Shown here: piece after piece, positions 61,711-64,000 of the stretch
Layout of the letters: every line of letters starts with the position of its first letter
How positions within the stretch are numbered: the stretch's first letter is position 1
From: Lysinibacillus sp. B2A1
Lineage (GTDB): Bacteria > Bacillota > Bacilli > Bacillales_A > Planococcaceae
DNA length: 64,000 bases
Direction of reading: 5' to 3'
NCBI GenBank assembly: GCA_002973635.1
Contig: CP027224.1
Coordinates: 2,862,501-2,926,500, forward strand
Made by a program: the position numbers and the translations under genes
Notes under the pieces: generated by a model
Database searches by the model: none
What the model saw: only the letters and a program-made list of their open reading frames with translations
What the model was told of the DNA's origin: nothing

Positions 61711-62936
61711 CGGCTTAATTCCTTTGCATCTAAATCAAGGTCAAGTAACTCTGGGTTATGGCTTTCTTGCCATGGTAGACCCCATTTATTTAATGCATCC
61801 ATGAACGGATCTGGATTGAAATCTTCCACATTCCATACACCTGGTTTACGCCATTCACCGTTCATCACAAGCATTGCACCGATCATAGCTGGTACGCCAG
61901 TTGTGTAAGAAATCGCTTGTGAACCAACCTCGTTGTAGCACTCTTCGTGGTCACATACGTTGTACACATAGTACGTTTTTTCTTTGCCATCTTTTAGGCC
62001 GCGAATGATACAACCAATGTTTGTTTTACCTTTTGTACGTGGTCCAAGTGAAGCTGGATCTGGTAATACCGCTTTAAGGAAGTGGATTGGTTGAATCATT
62101 TGCCCTTCAAATTCGATTGGTTCAATTGATGTCATACCTACGTTTTCTAATACTTTTAAGTGTGTTAAGTATTTTTCAGAGAACGTCATCCAGAAGCGGA
62201 TTTGTTTTAAACCTTTGATATTTTTTGCAAGTGATTCAAGCTCTTCATGGTATAGAAGGTAAATATCTTTTGGTCCGATTTCAGGTAGGTTATACACTTC
62301 TTTTTTCTCAAGTGGTGCAGTTTCAATCCACTCGCCTTCTTTCCAGTAACGACCATTCGCTGTAATTTCACGAATGTTAATTTCTGGGTTGAAGTTTGTT
62401 GCGAAATGATATCCATGATCTCCCGCATTGGCATCCACGATATCGATATAGTGGATTTCATCAAATTCATGTTTTTGTGCATGAGCTGTGAAAACGCCTG
62501 TTACACCTGGGTCAAAACCGCTTCCAAGTAATGCAGTTAAGCCAGCTTTTTCAAACTTCTCTTTATAAGCCCATTGCCATTTATATTCAAATTTTGCCGT
62601 TTCAGGTGGCTCGTAGTTTGCAGTATCCACATAGTGCACACCTGTCGCTAAGCAAGCATCCATAATCGTTAAGTCCTGATAAGGTAGTGCAACGTTAATC
62701 ACTACATCTGGTCCGAAAGCTTTAATAAGCTCAATAACCTCTTCTGTATTGTCTGCGTCTACCTGTGCAGTATGAATTTTTGTTTTTCCGCCGTCTAGTT
62801 TTTCTTTTAGAGCGTCACATTTTGAAACAGTTCTACTTGCGATACAAATTTCCTCAAATACGTCCGAATTTTGAACACACTTGTGTACCACAACACTGGC
62901 AACTCCGCCAGCTCCGATAATCAATGCTTTACCCAA
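61707..62936 (-). CDS. Carboxynorspermidine/carboxyspermidine dehydrogenase (Lys1-like)
   Basis: A 409-residue saccharopine-dehydrogenase-like enzyme. The NADP site KALIIGAGGVASVVVHKCVQ is at the very N-terminus; ALLGSGFDPGVTGVFTAHAQ, FNPEINIREITANGRYWKEG and YTTGVPAMIGAMLVMNGEWR follow. It condenses aspartate semialdehyde with putrescine or diaminopropane. TTG 62936 with GGGGG upstream gives a protein beginning GKALIIG; the 24-residue upstream extension has no ribosome site. Together with nspC it forms the alternative spermidine route. Confidence 0.92.
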   Translation of the reverse strand: MGKALIIGAGGVASVVVHKCVQNSDVFEEICIASRTVSKCDALKEKLDGGKTKIHTAQVDADNTEEVIELIKAFGPDVVINVALPYQDLTIMDACLATGVHYVDTANYEPPETAKFEYKWQWAYKEKFEKAGLTALLGSGFDPGVTGVFTAHAQKHEFDEIHYIDIVDANAGDHGYHFATNFNPEINIREITANGRYWKEGEWIETAPLEKKEVYNLPEIGPKDIYLLYHEELESLAKNIKGLKQIRFWMTFSEKYLTHLKVLENVGMTSIEPIEFEGQMIQPIHFLKAVLPDPASLGPRTKGKTNIGCIIRGLKDGKEKTYYVYNVCDHEECYNEVGSQAISYTTGVPAMIGAMLVMNGEWRKPGVWNVEDFNPDPFMDALNKWGLPWQESHNPELLDLDLDAKELSR

Positions 62937-63177
62937 TTGTCTACCCCCAAGTTCATATAAAGTATTGTCAAACAAGCTGATTATACAGAAAATTGATTTA
63001 CTACTCAATCATTGTTTTTAAATTTTCTACAAAAAAATTTATTTTTCTACAACAATTGGACTTATTTTATCCTGATAAAGCCGAATGGTTCATCAATAAG
63101 TCAATGGGAAATAGAAATCTACCAGTGATCGACGTCTCTCTTTAGTAAGTATAGTTAGGAAAAAGAAGTTCATAAAA

Positions 63178-63213
63178 AAATCCCTTTGCTACTAGAGCAG
63201 GAAGGGAAAAATT
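63178..63213 (-). terminator. Terminator of the small membrane-protein gene
   Basis: On the minus strand a TCCCTT / AAGGGA stem with additional GCT/AGC pairing is followed by T7. Confidence 0.75.
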
Positions 63214-63255
63214 CAACTAGATTTAATTTCATTAACCATCAAAATAATCGCCGTG

Positions 63256-63462
63256 TTATTTAGAAAACCGATTTGAAATTTGTTTCTTTTCATCTCCCCA
63301 TACATAGAAGAAAATCATGAGCAATGTACTTAAAAAAGCCATTACAAGGGCATAAGTACTGAGGGCAACATCCACTTGACTTTGCATAGCATAAATGAAA
63401 ATAGCGCCTAGTGTTAAAAAATTTCCAATAATAAGAGACACAACATGAAAACGTCTATTCAT
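63256..63462 (-). CDS. Small membrane protein of unknown function
   Basis: A 68-residue protein with two membrane helices (about 7-25 and 35-54) and a basic C-terminal tail (GDEKKQISNRFSK). ATG 63462 has GGAGGG 7 bases upstream. No family was recognised. It is transcribed divergently from the chemoreceptor gene at 63665. Confidence 0.75.
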   Translation of the reverse strand: MNRRFHVVSLIIGNFLTLGAIFIYAMQSQVDVALSTYALVMAFLSTLLMIFFYVWGDEKKQISNRFSK

Positions 63463-63571
63463 AGCAAGCCCTCCTAAATGAAGATTTTATGCCCAACAGA
63501 TGAAGATATAATACATCAATTATCTCACAATTCAGAACTTTATCCAACATTTTTTCATTCTATTATTTAAT

Positions 63572-63603
63572 AAAAGATGCTTTTGAAATACATCTTTTTA
63601 TAG
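63572..63603. other. Hairpin with T-tract between divergent genes
   Basis: AAAAGATG / CATCTTTT with an 11-base loop and T5. It is upstream of the chemoreceptor start rather than after a gene, so it may be an attenuator or chance. Confidence 0.35.
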
Positions 63604-63664
63604 TATGATAAGAAATAAAGATGAATATTCATAGATTTTTACTAGAAAGGGGAGATGATGAATC

Positions 63665-64000
63665 GTGAAATTACGAAATTCATTAACTTTTCAACTTGGA
63701 ACGATCATTGCTGGTATCTTAGTGGTGATGCTAGGAATTACATCGTTCGCTACATACATAACTGCTTATAATAAATTATATGATGCGGCGGGAATCGAGG
63801 CATATGGATGTGCCAATATAACAACGGGCTTGATTCGCCCAGAAGATATGGAACAAGCACTGAGTGGGGAGCAAGCGGCAAAAGAGCGAATTGGCAAGGA
63901 TTTAAATTGGACAACAGGACACAAAGATATCTTTCAAACTCAATATATTTTAACGCTAGATGGTACGTTGTTAGCCTTAGACGATCATTTGGCAGAGAAG
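63665..64000 (+). CDS. Methyl-accepting chemotaxis protein, N-terminal part
   Basis: The frame from GTG 63665 (GGGGAG 10 bases upstream) is open to the window end, 112 codons. It starts KLRNSLTFQLGTIIAGILVV, a membrane helix, followed by an extracytoplasmic segment (ITAYNKLYDAAGIEAYGCAN, ending DGTLLALDDHLAEK) typical of the sensor domain of Bacillales chemoreceptors. The signalling domain lies beyond the window, so the class is inferred from the N-terminus only. Confidence 0.7.
   Translation, partial: MKLRNSLTFQLGTIIAGILVVMLGITSFATYITAYNKLYDAAGIEAYGCANITTGLIRPEDMEQALSGEQAAKERIGKDLNWTTGHKDIFQTQYILTLDGTLLALDDHLAEK

Overview
The window is a low-GC Firmicutes chromosome segment. Gene content and order point to a spore-forming member of the Bacillaceae/Planococcaceae, most likely Lysinibacillus or a close relative. 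It follows the Bacillus subtilis yqhQ-yqhR-aroQ-yqhT-efp-spoIIIA-accBC-yqhY-nusB-folD-xseAB-ispA-dxs-yqxC-ahrC-recN-spoIVB-spo0A-yqiK-yqzF-bkd-brxB-yqjA-yqjC-yqjD-yqjE order almost gene for gene. Departures from that backbone mark the accessory DNA. The genus is inferred from remembered family similarity and synteny; no search was run.

Regions: (1) 1-9.1 kb, core genes: shikimate enzyme, Xaa-Pro peptidase, EF-P, a reduced spoIIIA operon without spoIIIAA/AB and with a 47-codon spoIIIAF-like gene, and acetyl-CoA carboxylase accBC. (2) 9.1-16.1 kb, a decayed integrative island bounded by two diverged copies of the accC 3' end. It holds an integrase remnant at the left end, frameshifted small genes, repeated 40-bp modules and one intact cargo gene for a secreted SLT-SH3-SLH wall hydrolase. 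(3) 16.2-22.3 kb, an unrecognised two-gene operon (a 734-residue Ser/Gly-hairpin protein and a 206-residue protein with an HNH-like Cys/His pattern), then yqhY, a Bmr/BmrR multidrug pair with a MerR-type promoter, and a small zinc-ribbon gene broken by a stop codon. (4) 22.5-34.9 kb, core nusB to spo0A. (5) 34.85-36.83 kb, a second integrative remnant at the 3' end of spo0A, with the displaced native spo0A tail left at its far end. (6) 37.4-46.6 kb, fapA-like gene, glycerophosphodiesterase, yqzF and a branched-chain keto-acid operon (bcd-lpdV-bkdAA-bkdAB-bkdB) lacking ptb and buk. (7) 46.7-58.5 kb, methylmalonyl-CoA mutase (mutA, mutB, meaB), brxB, yqjA, prli42, epimerase, carboxyltransferase, a coiled-coil protein, an intergenic repeat and a tripeptidase with a late frameshift. 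(8) 58.5-64 kb, cheW, a c-di-GMP-I riboswitch with a secreted TIM-barrel-like gene, a carboxyspermidine dehydrogenase/decarboxylase pair and the start of a chemoreceptor.

Working together: the bkd operon turns branched-chain amino acids into acyl-CoAs. The downstream mut/epimerase/carboxyltransferase genes then connect the propionyl-CoA from valine and isoleucine to succinyl-CoA. Sporulation genes (spoIIIA, spoIVB, spo0A) are present but shortened or invaded. Two elements independently used the 3' end plus terminator of an essential or key gene (accC, spo0A) as their attachment site, and in both the integrase start codon lies immediately after the terminator T-tract.
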